64,000 bases of DNA from Mrakia gelida. Lineage: Eukaryota; Basidiomycota; Tremellomycetes; Cystofilobasidiales; Mrakiaceae. The translations under genes and the position numbers were made by a program. The stretch covers positions 3,100,001 to 3,164,000 of the forward strand of contig BRON01000002.1 in assembly GCA_024345305.1 (NCBI GenBank), given 5' to 3'. Of the stretch, positions 10,875-22,079 are shown piece after piece; position 1 is the stretch's first letter, and each line of letters starts with the position of its first letter. Under the pieces are notes generated by a model that did no database searches, had not been told where the DNA came from, and worked only from the letters and a program-made list of their open reading frames with translations.

Positions 10875-12097
10875 ATGTCCACCAGCGTGAGTCCGACCCC
10901 TTTTGCTTTTAGTCTGCAGTCGTGCGACCTAATTCTGTTGAGCTCACCTTCCCTCCTTCCCTCCTTCCCTCCCTCCTCCTCCCTTTCTTTCAGCTCTTCA
11001 TCCCCTCTCCGAACACCTCCAAGAAGCCCGTCCTCCTTCCCTGGGAGATGATCGGTCACATATTCTCCTACTGCGACCAACCTACCCTCGTCGCCGTCTC
11101 CCTCGTCTCGTTCGGCTGCTGGGAACTCGCGGGACCGATCCTGTACCAGGACGTCGAGATCGTCGACTTGGATGGACTCGCCTCCCTCTTCTTCATCGTG
11201 AGCTCGAGTTTCTTTCCCTTGAAGCGATGCTCTTACTCCTGAAGCTGCGAGTGCTGGAACTTTCGATAGGATACGGAGAGAGCTTAGAGCTGACCTTCTC
11301 CTTCCCTTTGGCCTCGTCGTTTCCAGGAGATCGTCCCTCACTCCCCTCGTCTTCAACGAGCGACCTCCCTCCTCTCTCGCATCAAGACCCTCTCAATCGT
11401 AATCACGTCGTGAGATCAGGAGCACTAACCCTTCTTTGATCTCCCAGTTTTCCTTGAAGCCGACGACAAGGAGGATCTCGACGGATGCACGCTCCTCCCT
11501 CCCCGCCGACTCCTCGCCTTCTCCTCCTCCCCTCTCCCTCTTCGATCCCTTCTCCTTCCTACGGACAACCCAGGCCTCTTCAGATTCTTCGGATTCTGGT
11601 CCACCCAGCTCTTCCCACTCCTCAACCCAGTCGAAGTCATCCACGAAACGCTCGAACCTTCGGACGTCGCGTGGTCGGGTGGGATCCTCGACGTCTCGAC
11701 CTCCTTCTTGGGGCAATGGAACGATCTCAAAAGAGTCGTCTGGATCGGAATGCACATCACTGCCATCCCTATGGTCGAGAGGAACGACACCTTCCGAACA
11801 GACCCACTCTACTCGCGCTGGAATCCGAGGGAGGACGACGGAAAGAGGAGGACGCTCGAGCTGGTCTTTGACTATGCTTCTCGTCCCGGTACGGGCTACG
11901 AGGACCTGGTGACGCAGACACCTCATCTAGGTCTGAACTTCCATCTTGATAGAGGTGGAGTCTTGCAGTTGCCTTCGAGGTCGCTGGATCTGGAGGTGGT
12001 GGTGAGAGTGAGGGAGGAGGAGAAGAAGTTGATGAGGCAACACGTCGAAGGTTTGGAGGACTGGATGAAGAGGCTGGTGGTCGTCGAGGTAGTTTAG
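10875..12097 (+). pseudogene. F-box-like protein, type 2, copy A2 (two in-frame stops)
   Basis: Exons 10875-10886 (only 12 nt), 10994-11197 and 11327-12097 match intact copy B2 and copy C2 in position and phase. Exon 2 encodes an F-box-like motif (LPWEMIGHIFSYCDQ, then SLVSFGCWELAGPILY). In exon 3 the frame aligned with C2 meets TGA at 11411-11413 and TAA at 11426-11428, then stays open to 12097 with the conserved C-terminus. An intron from about 11399 to 11470 would skip both stops. It would need a weak GTAATC donor and an AAG acceptor while ignoring a nearer CAG, so a nonsense-mutated pseudogene is the better reading. An alternative upstream ATG in frame lies at 10746. Confidence 0.7.
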
Positions 12098-12483
12098 TTA
12101 CGTCTTCGTAGCGTTTAGCACATATGCTCCTTTGTTCGCGAACTGAATGACGAGGTTGGCGAGTCGTTTGAAGAGCAAACAAAGGGAAAAAAGGGTTGAA
12201 GCACGACGCGTCTCGCCTCCTCGCATCTCGATCTTCCTCGCCATCTCTAAACGTATTTTTTCGCTTCAAAGACGGCGAGTTAGCGGGATTGAGCGTGTCC
12301 AAACTTGCCTCGCTACAAGACAGCTGAGCTACGTAGACGGGGATATATCCTCCGCGACGCCCAACTTTCGTCTCGTCTCGATTCGACGCGTCCCGAAGTC
12401 GCAAAACATAGATCCTTTCGCAGCTCTCACTCTCCTGTCACCTCCGATCGCAATCTTCCACTATCAAACCCTCTCAACTACTA
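12098..12483. other. convergent intergenic region
   Basis: Tail-to-tail spacer between A2 (plus) and the small membrane protein gene (minus). It holds two ACGCGTC motifs (near 12206 and 12386). A directly repeated CTATCAAACCCTCTCAAC straddles its right edge (about 12465-12500), overlapping the minus-gene stop. No gene seen. Confidence 0.4.
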
Positions 12484-13164
12484 TCAAACCCTCTCAACAA
12501 CCGTCCTTTCCGTCTCCTCCTTGGCCCCTCTTTCCCCTGCCGAACCGCCATCGACCTGTCTCCCCTCCTCCCTCTTCTCCTCCTCCCTCTCCTGCTCTCC
12601 CACCACCACCATCGACAGACCTCTCTTCTTCCGTGTGATCGTAAAGAAGTCCGGTAAGCCCATCAAGGCCATGTTCAAGAGGCCGACGAAGACGTGCGTT
12701 GAGATCGAGAACATGCGAGGGCGAGGGAAGACGATGGTGGAAAGCCCGTGGAGGGAGAGGTAGAAGATGCAGCCGATGAGGGCTTTGATAAGGAGTATAT
12801 GAGTCCAGAAGTAGGTAGATCTTGGAGAGGAGGTCGAGGGGAGGGTGGGAGGTTGAGGGGGAGAGAGAGAGGGCGATGAGGTAGGGTGACCGACGACAGG
12901 TCTGTGCGAAGGGAAGGAAAGAGAAGCGTCAGTTCTACTGCTCCTGCCTCGCAGCTGCTTTGGACCAAAAGGAAACGCTGCTGATGGTGATAGATAAAGG
13001 ACTCACAGGCCAAGACTCGACTCGCCGAGAGGGAGGAAAGGAGAGGCGTCGAACCGAGCGAGCAAGGTCGCTTGATCTCCTTCCGAGAGGGAGCGAATGA
13101 GTCCCTCCAGGTGAGCGATCGTGGGAGCGTTGGAGGATGGATGATAGGGTGATAGGGTGTCCAT
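12484..13164 (-). CDS. small two-TM membrane protein, unknown function
   Basis: Two exons, 13007-13164 and 12484-12901, give about 191 aa. The start at 13164 follows a normal leader, and the donor GTGAGTCC and acceptor GCACAG keep the phase. The N-terminus (about 50 aa) is soluble, then comes a Ser/Pro-rich linker. Two hydrophobic segments follow (THILLIKALIGCIFYLSLHG and STHVFVGLLNMALMGLPDFF). The tail is highly charged (Glu/Arg/Lys-rich). I do not recognise the family. The layout suggests a small organelle or ER membrane protein with both ends on the cytosolic side (inference). Confidence 0.6.
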
Positions 13165-13914
13165 GATTGTCGAAGAGGAGTGATGGATATCGAGAGAGAA
13201 AAAGCAGGAGCTGACCGTTGGAAGAACAAAGGAAGGAATGAAAGGCGAGCTCGAGCTTTCGACGTTCGCGCAGCTTCGAGCTTTCGTGGCACAGGTCCCA
13301 AAAAACCTACAAGGGAACGAGTATACGAGTGAAGTCTGGTTAAGAGTGTTTCTCTACTTACCTTACTTACGAATCGAGACTTCAGCTTGTTGATCTATGT
13401 GTGTGGGAAAGTCTGCTCACGACGCGTCTCCCTTTTCCGCCTCCCTCTCCCCTCACCTCTCAAACTCTCAAAGCGACATCGTAACATCCAGAGAGATAAT
13501 CTCTTCATCATAATGAACGCGAATCAGGTAAAGCGAGGCAAGAGTCCAAGAGGTGGGGGCAAAAGGAGAGGGTGGGAAGGAGTGCGAAAGATCGGAACGA
13601 ACGACGTAGCGAAGGAGAGAAGGGTATTAAGAAAGCAAGGATGAGACGACCAAGAACGCAACACACGAGATACATGGAAAGGAGATGTGGAGTGAAAAAA
13701 GAGGGATGATGGGAAGAAGCACAACAAAGAGGGGAGATGGGGAAAGCGAAACGAACGGAGGTGAGATGGGAAAGAAAAAGATGGTGCAGTGTGGGTGGAT
13801 GAAAGAGGGAAAACGATATTAAAGCAAGTGGGAGTGTTCTAGGGGGAGAGAGAGATGTGGAGAAGAGAGCGAGAGAGGGAGGAAAACAAGAAAAACGAAC
13901 GAACGACGCGACGA
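13165..13914. other. intergenic: promoter of the small membrane gene and 3' UTR of the large gene
   Basis: Head-to-tail spacer between two minus-strand genes. The right part (about 13510-13900) is purine-rich on the plus strand, i.e. pyrimidine-rich for the minus-strand genes. I see no ORF with codon bias or splice sites. One ACGCGTC motif lies near 13420. Confidence 0.4.
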
Positions 13915-16900
13915 TCAAACCAACGACTCCCTCTTCCCTCCACCCTCCCCCCCCTGCATCATCAAGCTCCCCATCAACCTATCCAGGTTCGTCTCCACCG
14001 ACAACTGACTCGGCGACAAGCTCGGCGCGTCCGAGACTCCCCTTCCTCCTCCGCTGTGCTGGTGGTGATGATGAGGAGCGAGAGCGGCAGTGTTGTTGTG
14101 CTGGCTTCGCCTCCGAACGGAGATGGATCGTTTGGGAGGGAGGTTGAGAGGAGCTGGAGGAGGCGAGGTTGGGAAGGAGGAGGAGGTGGGCGAGGGCGTT
14201 TGGGCCGCTTGGAATTGGAGGGAGCCGGTGTCGTGCGAGCGAGAGATCTCGGCGATGAGGTCGGCGACTTGTTTGGAAGAGGAGTAGAAGACCTGATGGG
14301 GAGGAGCATGGATGGAAGAGGGGGTGGGGTGGAAGGGTGGGAGTGGGGGTGGGTCGGTGATAGGGCGAGGGGGGAGAATGGAGGGAGAGGAAAAAAGAGG
14401 AGGGAGTCAGCGAACGAGAGCGGGAACGAACAACTCAAGACCCGACGACGATCAAGCAAAACGAGGAAGAGCTCACCTTCGTCTCCGGCCTGGCAGGTCG
14501 ACTAGGCTTGAACACACTCCTATGAGGCTCCACCAAGTTCTGCTGACCTCGGAAAGTCAACTGAACGGGCTCGTCGATCAAACTGGAAGGAGGTCGATCC
14601 ATCGTCGAGGCACCATCCGAGTGCTCGTCCCATCGCTCGTCGTCGTAGTCCTCCATGTCTCGAAGACCTTGGAGTACGGAGTAGACTGCATAAGCCGAGA
14701 GCAGAGAAGAGGGTGAGTTTTGCAGTTCGTCGAATCGAGGAGAGAGAGAGCGGGAAGAAGACGACGACGCGACTTACCAACATCTCCATTCGCCAACTCG
14801 AGGATCTCGACTGCCTGACCAGCTTGAGGAGCGATGGAGTGCGTCGATTGTGAAGGAGGAAGGATGCTCGTCTGAGCCGTATCGCTCCGTTCGGGGTCGT
14901 TCTCGTCGTAGTAGAGGTCGTACCTGCGAAACAAAAAAAAACAACGAAAGGAGGTCAGGACGCGTCTCTCCTCTCCTCGACCCAACCCAAGACCGACACC
15001 ATCTCGCGCGAGTGTACTCACAACGAAGCATGCGTCGACGAATGTCCAGCCCTTATAAAGCTCGTCTCACTCGGCGAAGGAGGAGGGTGTGCTCCAGCTG
15101 CTCCTCCACGGAAAAACGATCCATCGCTCGGTGACCTCGGAGGACGCGACGAACTCGTCGAATGCCTCAGGTTGAACCTCGACCCGAGAGGACTCGGCAT
15201 CCCGTTAGCGACTCCATCCGTGAGAACCTCGAACTCGTTCGCGGCGGCGGAGGCGGGACGATAGGACGACATCCTCGATTGATCCGACGACGCGAAGATG
15301 ATGGTTCGACGAAGGACTGATCCGCTTCCCTTGGGGTTCCCGTTCCCGTTCCTTGACTTGGTGGATCCAGCTCGGTTAAGAGCGCTTAAAACGGAAGCGG
15401 AGAGGTTCATGGTTCCTCCTCCTCCTGATCCTCGCGCTCCTCCTCCTTCCGAGTCAACGACGGAAACGACGCGAAGAGGTCGTTGCTGCTGATGCTGACG
15501 AAGATTATCCTCCTCCTCTGGGATCCCACCGACCACGCTCCGTTTCGAACCTGCTCTCGTGAGTGGTGGGCTGGTGAGATCGATGGAGTTGCTGATGGAG
15601 TTGGATCGAATGGAAGAGTAGTTCCTCGCTGTCGTCGACGTCGACCGCTGAAGGAGTTGATTTACCTCGGCTGGATCGATCCCGAGCTTCTCTGCTGCGT
15701 CGTAAAAAGCATGAATGGATCCTTCCTCTCGAGATCCGGGGGTGTGATTGAGAGTGGGAGTTCGGACGGAAGTGTCGAAGGGTGAGGGAGGGAAGGTAGG
15801 AGTTCGGTTCTGATCCATTGAAGAGCGGGAGATGTCGACGACGGGAGGTTGGGGTTGCTGAGGAGAGAAGGGAGGGAATGGGCGTGTTTTGGACGAGGTG
15901 GATTGCTGGGGAGAGCCGTAGGATGCTGGTGGGTGGGACGCGACGTCTGAGCTCTTCCTCGAACGAAGAAGACCGAGGAAGCTTCGTTTCGCCTTTCCGA
16001 TCTTGTGAGGAAGAGGAGGAGCCGGGGAGGGCGAGGCTGCTCGGTTGGGGAAGACGAAGGCTGGTCGATCCTGAGCTGCCTGATGAACGACCTGGTCGAG
16101 GGAGGGACGAGAGAAGAACGCTGGCTGTTGATGTTGAGCGGGAGAGCGAGGAGCTGACGAAGGGACTGGAGGTGGGCTCTCGGGTCTGCTGGTCTTCCCT
16201 CCTGCCATGTTCCGAAGACGCTGCGAGACCGAGCTCCCAGGTGAGTTCCCAAGCGACTGAGTCTGAGAGTCCAAAGGGAGGTCGGTGGTGTTGAGTCGAG
16301 CGGTCGTCGAGATGAGTTGCGGACTCGAGATCTGGTTCTTCGGCATCCTCTTGATCGACTTGGTTCGCGAGCAGATTCCCATCTTCGGCATCGAGGGAGA
16401 CTCTGCGAGAAGGGGCGGGGGTGGGGGGAGGAGGAGGGGAGGGGAGGGGAGAGGTTAGCGGTCAGCGTCGCGTCGAACGAACCTCACTCCGGACTCGCGA
16501 CGCGTCTCAACTCGAGATGACTCACTCTTCAACTCCCTGATCGTCTTATCAGCAGCCTCGATCTTGGCCCTGTAATCCGAAATGAAATCCGGATCCATGA
16601 TCTCCTCCCTCCCCAACGGCGTGCTCGGAGTCGAGCTCGAGAACTTTGCGTTCGTCGGCGTCGAAGGAGTCAACTGATTGCTGTTGTCCTTGGGAGTCGT
16701 AGGAGTGATGGGTCGACGAGGCGTAGTGGTCTTGTCGAGGAGGTTTTCGGTGGGCTGAGGGGAAGAGGAGGAGGGCGGCTGAGGCGAGGAAGAGGAGTGG
16801 GAAGAGTGAACTGGCGAGGGAGAAGGAGCAGGTCGAGGTCGATGGAAACCGACGCCTGAGGTGTAGGATCGGTGACTCGTGGCGAGGGAAGGAGCTTGGC

Positions 16901-19900
16901 TGTTGCTGTTTCCGTTCGACGGTTGGAGGGGTTGAGGGAAGGTTTCCGAGTACTCGGATCCAGCTGTCGAGAAGGAGGGAGCTGAGCGAGGGAGGGAGGA
17001 AGCTTCGGACGCGCGTGGGTTCGAGGATTGGGAGTGAAGGAGGCCATGATCCGAGGGTGGGTGGGACTGGACGAGGGCGGAGGAGCAAGGTCAGTAAGGT
17101 TGTTCGGCGTCCGAGCTGTGGACAAAGCAGATAAACCAGACGCGACGCGACTCACCCAAACCTCCTGCCCCTGCCCCTCCTTCTGCTCCTCCTCCCTCTT
17201 AACCATGATCTCCACACCCAACAACAACCCCGCCCCACCAAGTCCAACCCCTCCCACCCACTCTCCCTTCGCCCCTCCAACGCGATCCTTCACCAACCTC
17301 TCCTGAATAGCCACCACATCCTCCATCGTCAACCCTCCCAGGATCTTCAGATCCTCCTCCGTCCCGTTCCCCTTCTTTTCCTTACTCTCCAACTGATCCC
17401 AATCGACCCTCCTTCCGTTATCCACCAGCACACTCAGCCCTCGATCCATCTCTCCCGTTCCAGCGAGACTGTCGACCATTTCGTCGTGGAAGGACGAGCC
17501 GCCGGAGGAGAAGGACTCGCGAGACGACGACGCGTTGATTCCTGGTTCGGGGTTGGCAAGGTAGATGCTTTGGTGGAGAGGGTGGAGGTCTTGAGAAGGA
17601 GGGGAGAAGGAGGAGGAGGGGGGTCGGCCGTCGAAGGTCGAGTCTTGGAAGGAGGAGAGAGGTCCGGAGATGGTTGAGAAGCGCATCGTGTCGTGTCCGT
17701 GGATGGCCATCGAGGAGGTTGAGGGAGGTGGGTACCTGAACTGGGAGTTCGAGTGGGAGGAGGTTCGATGCTCGTTGTCGGAAGGTGGGTCGATGGGAGA
17801 GATGGCATCGGGGATGAGGGAGGAGGATCGTCTGGAAGAGTCGAGGTACTCCTCTCGTTCGTCCGCTGCGAAGGCTGAGAATCCGAGGGTCGTGTGGACT
17901 TGGTTTCCGTACGACGATGACGTTCGGCTACTGTCGTCGAGTCCGAGAGCGAGGGAGGAGCCTTGACCGCTCTGCGTTGGGACGAGCGAGACGGACGAGT
18001 CGAGAGCTGAGGAGACGGGTCGTCCCTCGGAGTCCTCATCCTCCTCTCCTTCCGATTCCTCTCGTAGCGACTCGGGGTGGATGGACGAGAGAGGAGAGCG
18101 ATGCGATCCACTCCCATTGGCAGCGATGACTGGTGAGGAGGACGACGAGGGCGCTGGAGGTTCTGGCGAAGGAGCTAGCGAGCGACGGGTCCTGCTCGAA
18201 GGGCTGAGCGAGTCCGACGCGACTTGTCCGTCCGAAACCGATCCTGACGCCGACGCCTGGGTGTCCATGGTGCTCATGAGGGTTCGACCTGATTCGAAGG
18301 AGGAAGGAAGGACGAAGGAGGAAGCGGCATGTTCGAGTTCGTGAGGGAGGAGTTCCGAGTCGTCCGAGAATCGACGGGAGGAGAGACTCGAGGACGCGTA
18401 GGATTCGAATCGATTTTGGGTTGAGGAGGAGGAGGCCGAGGGGTCGAATCGACGTGACGGAGTGGTGGACGGGGAACGAAGGTGTTCGGAGGGACTGGTG
18501 GGTGAGAGAGGGGAGATGGAAGAGGTGGTGACCTGGGTGGGAGTCGAGAATCGAGGAGTCGAGGAGGTCGAGGAGCCAGCGCGACTTTGAGGAGTGATGG
18601 GCCGAGGCATTCCAGGACTGGATAAGATGAGAAGTCTGTCAGTACATAAACCCTATGTCAACCGACGAGAAGGGAGAGCTGAACTCACATGTAGCCCGTG
18701 AGCCTTCCCTCGCTCGCTGATATCGACCCGCTCCTCGCTCCTCGATGCCCTCCCTTCCCTCCTCCGTTCGTCGCCACCGAAGCCATCGACGACGCGTTCG
18801 ACGCCGACCTAGGCTTTCCGGTCGTCTTGCTAAGCACTGCTGCTGGTACTGATCCATCCTCGAGAGGCTCAGGAACCGATGGAAGCCTGGACGTCGAGAG
18901 CTCCTCCTGCGAGGGAAGTCCGTTCACGACCGTCCCGTTGATGGAGAGAGGAGTGTTGAAGAAGGATTGTTCGAGTTGAGCGAGGGTGGAGCTCACTCGC
19001 TTCATCTGCTCGGGCGAGAGGGAGTCGAGGAGGGATTTCCGACGCGAAGAGCGGGAGGAGGAGGAGGTCGTGGAGGGGAGAGGGAGGGAAGGGGTTGTGT
19101 CGGCGTCGTCGTCGTGGTTGGAGATAGAAGATGGGGGAGGAGGTTGCTGCTCGAGTGGCGACTCATCGATGGTAGAGACGAAGGATGGCGATGGGAGGAG
19201 TGTAGATTCGGTAGGCGATGCGAGGGAGGGAGTGGGTTGAAGGGAAGACGGGTCCTCCTGCGAAGAGCTAACGAGCTCAGCCGACGTCGACGTCGACCTC
19301 TCCTTCCCAGCTCCGTTCGCGACGACTCTCCTTCTACCCTTCCCTGCGAGCTCCCCACTCGGCGACGAGGTCAACCCTCTGTTGCTCTGAGCCTTCCTCA
19401 TGTTCTCGACGTCTCTGTTGGACGCTCCAAACAGACTCCGATGGGACGGAGAGTGCACGACCTCGTCTGAAGGGGAGGTTGCTGAAGTCGAAGCTGACGA
19501 GGTCGAACGGTAGTGGTAGTCGCCTGTCTGGATGGGAGAAAGACCTGGACCTCGAGCGTAGGAGGAGGAGGAGGAGGTTGAAGGGTCTCCGTTGGCGATA
19601 GGGGAGAAGGAGCCCTGACCGAGCTGCTTGAGTTCTTCGAGGACGAGGTCCTCCTCCTCCCTGGTCAGCTCTCCTCCTCCTCCCGTTGCTCTGAGTTCGG
19701 CGAGTTTGGCCTTGACGAGTTCAGGCTGGTTGGCTCGAGCGAGGAGAGAGAACCGACGACCGAGGCTGGAGAAGAGGAGAAAGAACGATGGAAGGGATGA
19801 GCTTTGGAAGGGAGAAGCGCGGGGGGGGGGGGGGAGGGAACGTTCGGAGACTTCTACTGACTCTGGAAGGATGAGGGAAGATCTGAAGTTGGAATCTGGG

Positions 19901-20087
19901 ATGTGATAGTCGAGTTTGGCTCTAGGAGGAGGAGTAGCTGGTGCGTCTTCCTTTGAAGCCTTGTCGAGGGATCGATTGGACGAGGACTTCTTCCTGAGGA
20001 AGGGAGGGAGGGAGAAGGAACAAAGAGGTCAGCTTCTCCTCCTTCTACAAGAGCGAGAGGAAAGATGTGCTTACCTGAGTTTGTTCA
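13915..20087 (-). CDS. very large Ser/Pro-rich protein, unknown function
   Basis: Starts with a 17-nt exon (ATG at 20087: Met-Met-Asn-Lys-Leu-Arg) and runs through about nine exons to TGA at 13915-13917, roughly 1,700-1,800 aa. The ordered N-terminal part (about residues 20-110) includes RRFSLLARANQPELVKAKLAEL and an acidic helix (TREEEDLVLEELKQLG). Most of the rest is Ser/Thr/Pro-rich disorder. Short ordered islands are SPEQMKRVSSTLAQLEQSFF, GGLTMEDVVAIQERLVK, a short coiled coil (SDYRAKIEAADKTIRELK), and a C-terminal block with VYSVLQGLRDMEDYDDERWD and VFYSSSKQVADLIAEISRS. The exon joins at 16.5, 17.1 and 18.6 kb were checked for phase; others are approximate. Such architecture suits a phosphoregulated scaffold, for example in polarity or septation, but that is a guess. 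I do not recognise the family. Confidence 0.65.
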
Positions 20088-20504
20088 TCATCTTTCAAAT
20101 ATTCCAGCGAGATCGTACGCGCGACGGGGCAACCCTTTCGGATGGAGCCTCAAGCAAACGAGAGAGAGAGAAGGCAAGGGAGAGGGAGGGGAGAGAGGGG
20201 CGAGCTGGCCTGCGTGGCGGGAGGGAGCGGTCGAGGGAAGGACGGCTCCTCGTAGAGAGAGGTCGAAGGAGAGAGGAGGAGGAGGAGGAGGGGAGGGATA
20301 TATAGAGATGGAGGGTTTCCTGAAGTCGAAAAGCGAGCGTGTTGGTCGTTGAAGCTCAACTCTTGTATAGGAGAGATCCCAACTGAACTTCAAAACGAAA
20401 ATGAGGCCGAGTCCTCTTCGAAACGAGCTCCATCTCCTTCCCTTCCTCCCTTCCCCTTTCAACCCTCACTCACTCTCCCATCCTCAACTCTCAAACTCTC
20501 AGAT
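20088..20504. promoter_or_regulatory. divergent intergenic region between the large gene and GOT1
   Basis: Both flanking genes start here (20087 minus, 20505 plus), so the 417 bp must hold both promoters. It is GA-rich near 20150-20310 and CT-rich just before the GOT1 ATG. No further motif stands out. Confidence 0.5.
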
Positions 20505-21439
20505 ATGTGGCTCACAGACTTGCAGAGTCAGTCCTCACGCTCTCTACTAGAAAACAAACGCGAGAAGCTGACGGTTCCTCCCCTCTGGTCGTTGGTCTTG
20601 TAGAAATCGGCGTCGGTCTCACGTCGTTTGGAGTTCTCTTCATGATGCTCGGGGTAGTCATGTTCTTCGATGGAGCTCTCTTAGCTTTAGGAAACGTGAG
20701 TTCAGGACCCTCTTCTACCTTCTCCCCGCTTGAAAGAATGACCTCGCAGACTTGCTTCGTTCGCTCGTGAGCTCGGAAGTGAACGCACACCTCAAGCTGA
20801 CCTCCTTCCCTTCCTTCCCTCCCTCCCTCTACCTCGCCTCGCTCAGATCCTATTCCTATCCGGACTCACGCTCATCATCGGCCCTCAAAAGACGTTCCTG
20901 TTCTTCTCCCGTAAACAGAAACTGAGAGGAACCATCTGTTTCTTCGGAGGCATCATTCTCGTCTTCTGCAAGGTCAGTTCCAGCTCACCCCCTTCCATCC
21001 AAATCCTGCCCCCACCCCCACCCAAGCTGACCCACCCAATCCATGCTCGCGTTCTCTAGTGGCCCTTCGTAGGAATGTGCATCGAAGCTTTCGGGTTCCT
21101 CAACCTCTTCGGGTTCGTCCTTGCCTCCCCTCCCTTCACCTCCTTCCCTCCTCGAGCTCACCTTCCTTCCCCCCTTCTGTCCCTCCCCCACCACCTCCAC
21201 CCCAACAGCGACTTCTTCCCAGTCATTCTCAACTTCATGCGTCAACTCCCCATCATCGGAACGTTCCTGTCGCTGCCGTACATTCGAGGGGTGAGCTCGA
21301 CCGTCCTCCCTTCCCTTTCCTCCCTCCTACCTCCCTTGCACCCCTCTCCTTCGCCCTCAATCACCCTAACCCTCCCCCTCTTCCCCTACTTTTCGACCAG
21401 GCCGTCGACAGAGTAGTAGGAGTTCGTTCAGCTGTGTGA
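20505..21439 (+). CDS. GOT1: Golgi transport protein GOT1
   Basis: Six exons (20505-20526, 20604-20695, 20847-20972, 21060-21112, 21209-21290, 21401-21439) keep phase and give 137 aa, the usual Got1 length. The start MWLTDLQKIGVGLTSFGVLF is the family hallmark, followed by FFDGALLALGNILFLSGLTLIIGPQKT and GTICFFGGIILVF. The hydrophobic segments fit the four-TM Got1/Sft2 fold. Got1 is a small Golgi/ER-cycling membrane protein that supports vesicle fusion and COPII traffic, with partial overlap with Sft2. Exon 1 is only 22 nt. Identification is firm. Confidence 0.95.
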
Positions 21440-22079
21440 AGTTCAACGCAACCGAGCTCGACAACTTAGCTCGTAGGGTCGAGCTTGAGGTTGGGCTTGC
21501 GGGTGGGGTTTGGGGTTGAGCACACACTATAGACGCAGACGGAGACGAGGCCTTACTACTACCCTTTTACCTACTTTCGTGCTTTGTATAATGCGTTTCT
21601 TTTCGATCTGAGTGGTTGAGTGAGGGAAGGAAGGGAAGTGGGAGCGGGTCTGGGGAGGACGAAGGTTTCGACGACGACAGAACAGGAATTGGGATCGAGC
21701 AGTTGAACGAGCCTGTCTACGGTGCGAGAGAGCCGTGGTGGTAAAATCAGCGCTAGAGATCGGGTGGGGGTTGGGAGGAGATTCGGGAGCGAAGAGGGAC
21801 TGGCTCGACGCGTCGAGCTCTTTCTACCGGCGCTCTTTTCGTTGGTAAAACATAAGAGAGATTGTCCAAGATCGTGAAAGAATGAAGTGTAGGAAGAGAA
21901 GAGAAGAAAGCTGAGCGGAGTGGAGTCCTGCTGATACACGAGGATAACAAAACAAAAAGGAAGAAGAAGAACGAGGCGAAATGGACGTGGGGGCGAGAAG
22001 CGTGTAAAGCAAAACGAACGACGGGAGGGTTGGGAGGACACGCGATCAAAAACGGTTGAGTGAGCAGAGAAGCGAGTTT
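21440..22079. other. convergent intergenic region
   Basis: Tail-to-tail spacer between GOT1 and the LEA-like gene. It carries ACGCGTC near 21808 and A/G-rich stretches (about 21840-21980) that read as T/C-rich 3' UTR on the minus strand. No gene supported; open frames here are not spliced and lack conserved residues. Confidence 0.4.

Noticed and set aside
11409..11447. 38-nt intron that would remove the stops in copy A2
   Set aside because: The length is not a multiple of three and the join leads straight into another stop.
15018..16391. Separate gene starting at the internal Met of the 457-residue frame
   Set aside because: Upstream and downstream exons join it in phase with consensus splice sites, so it is one exon of the large minus-strand gene.
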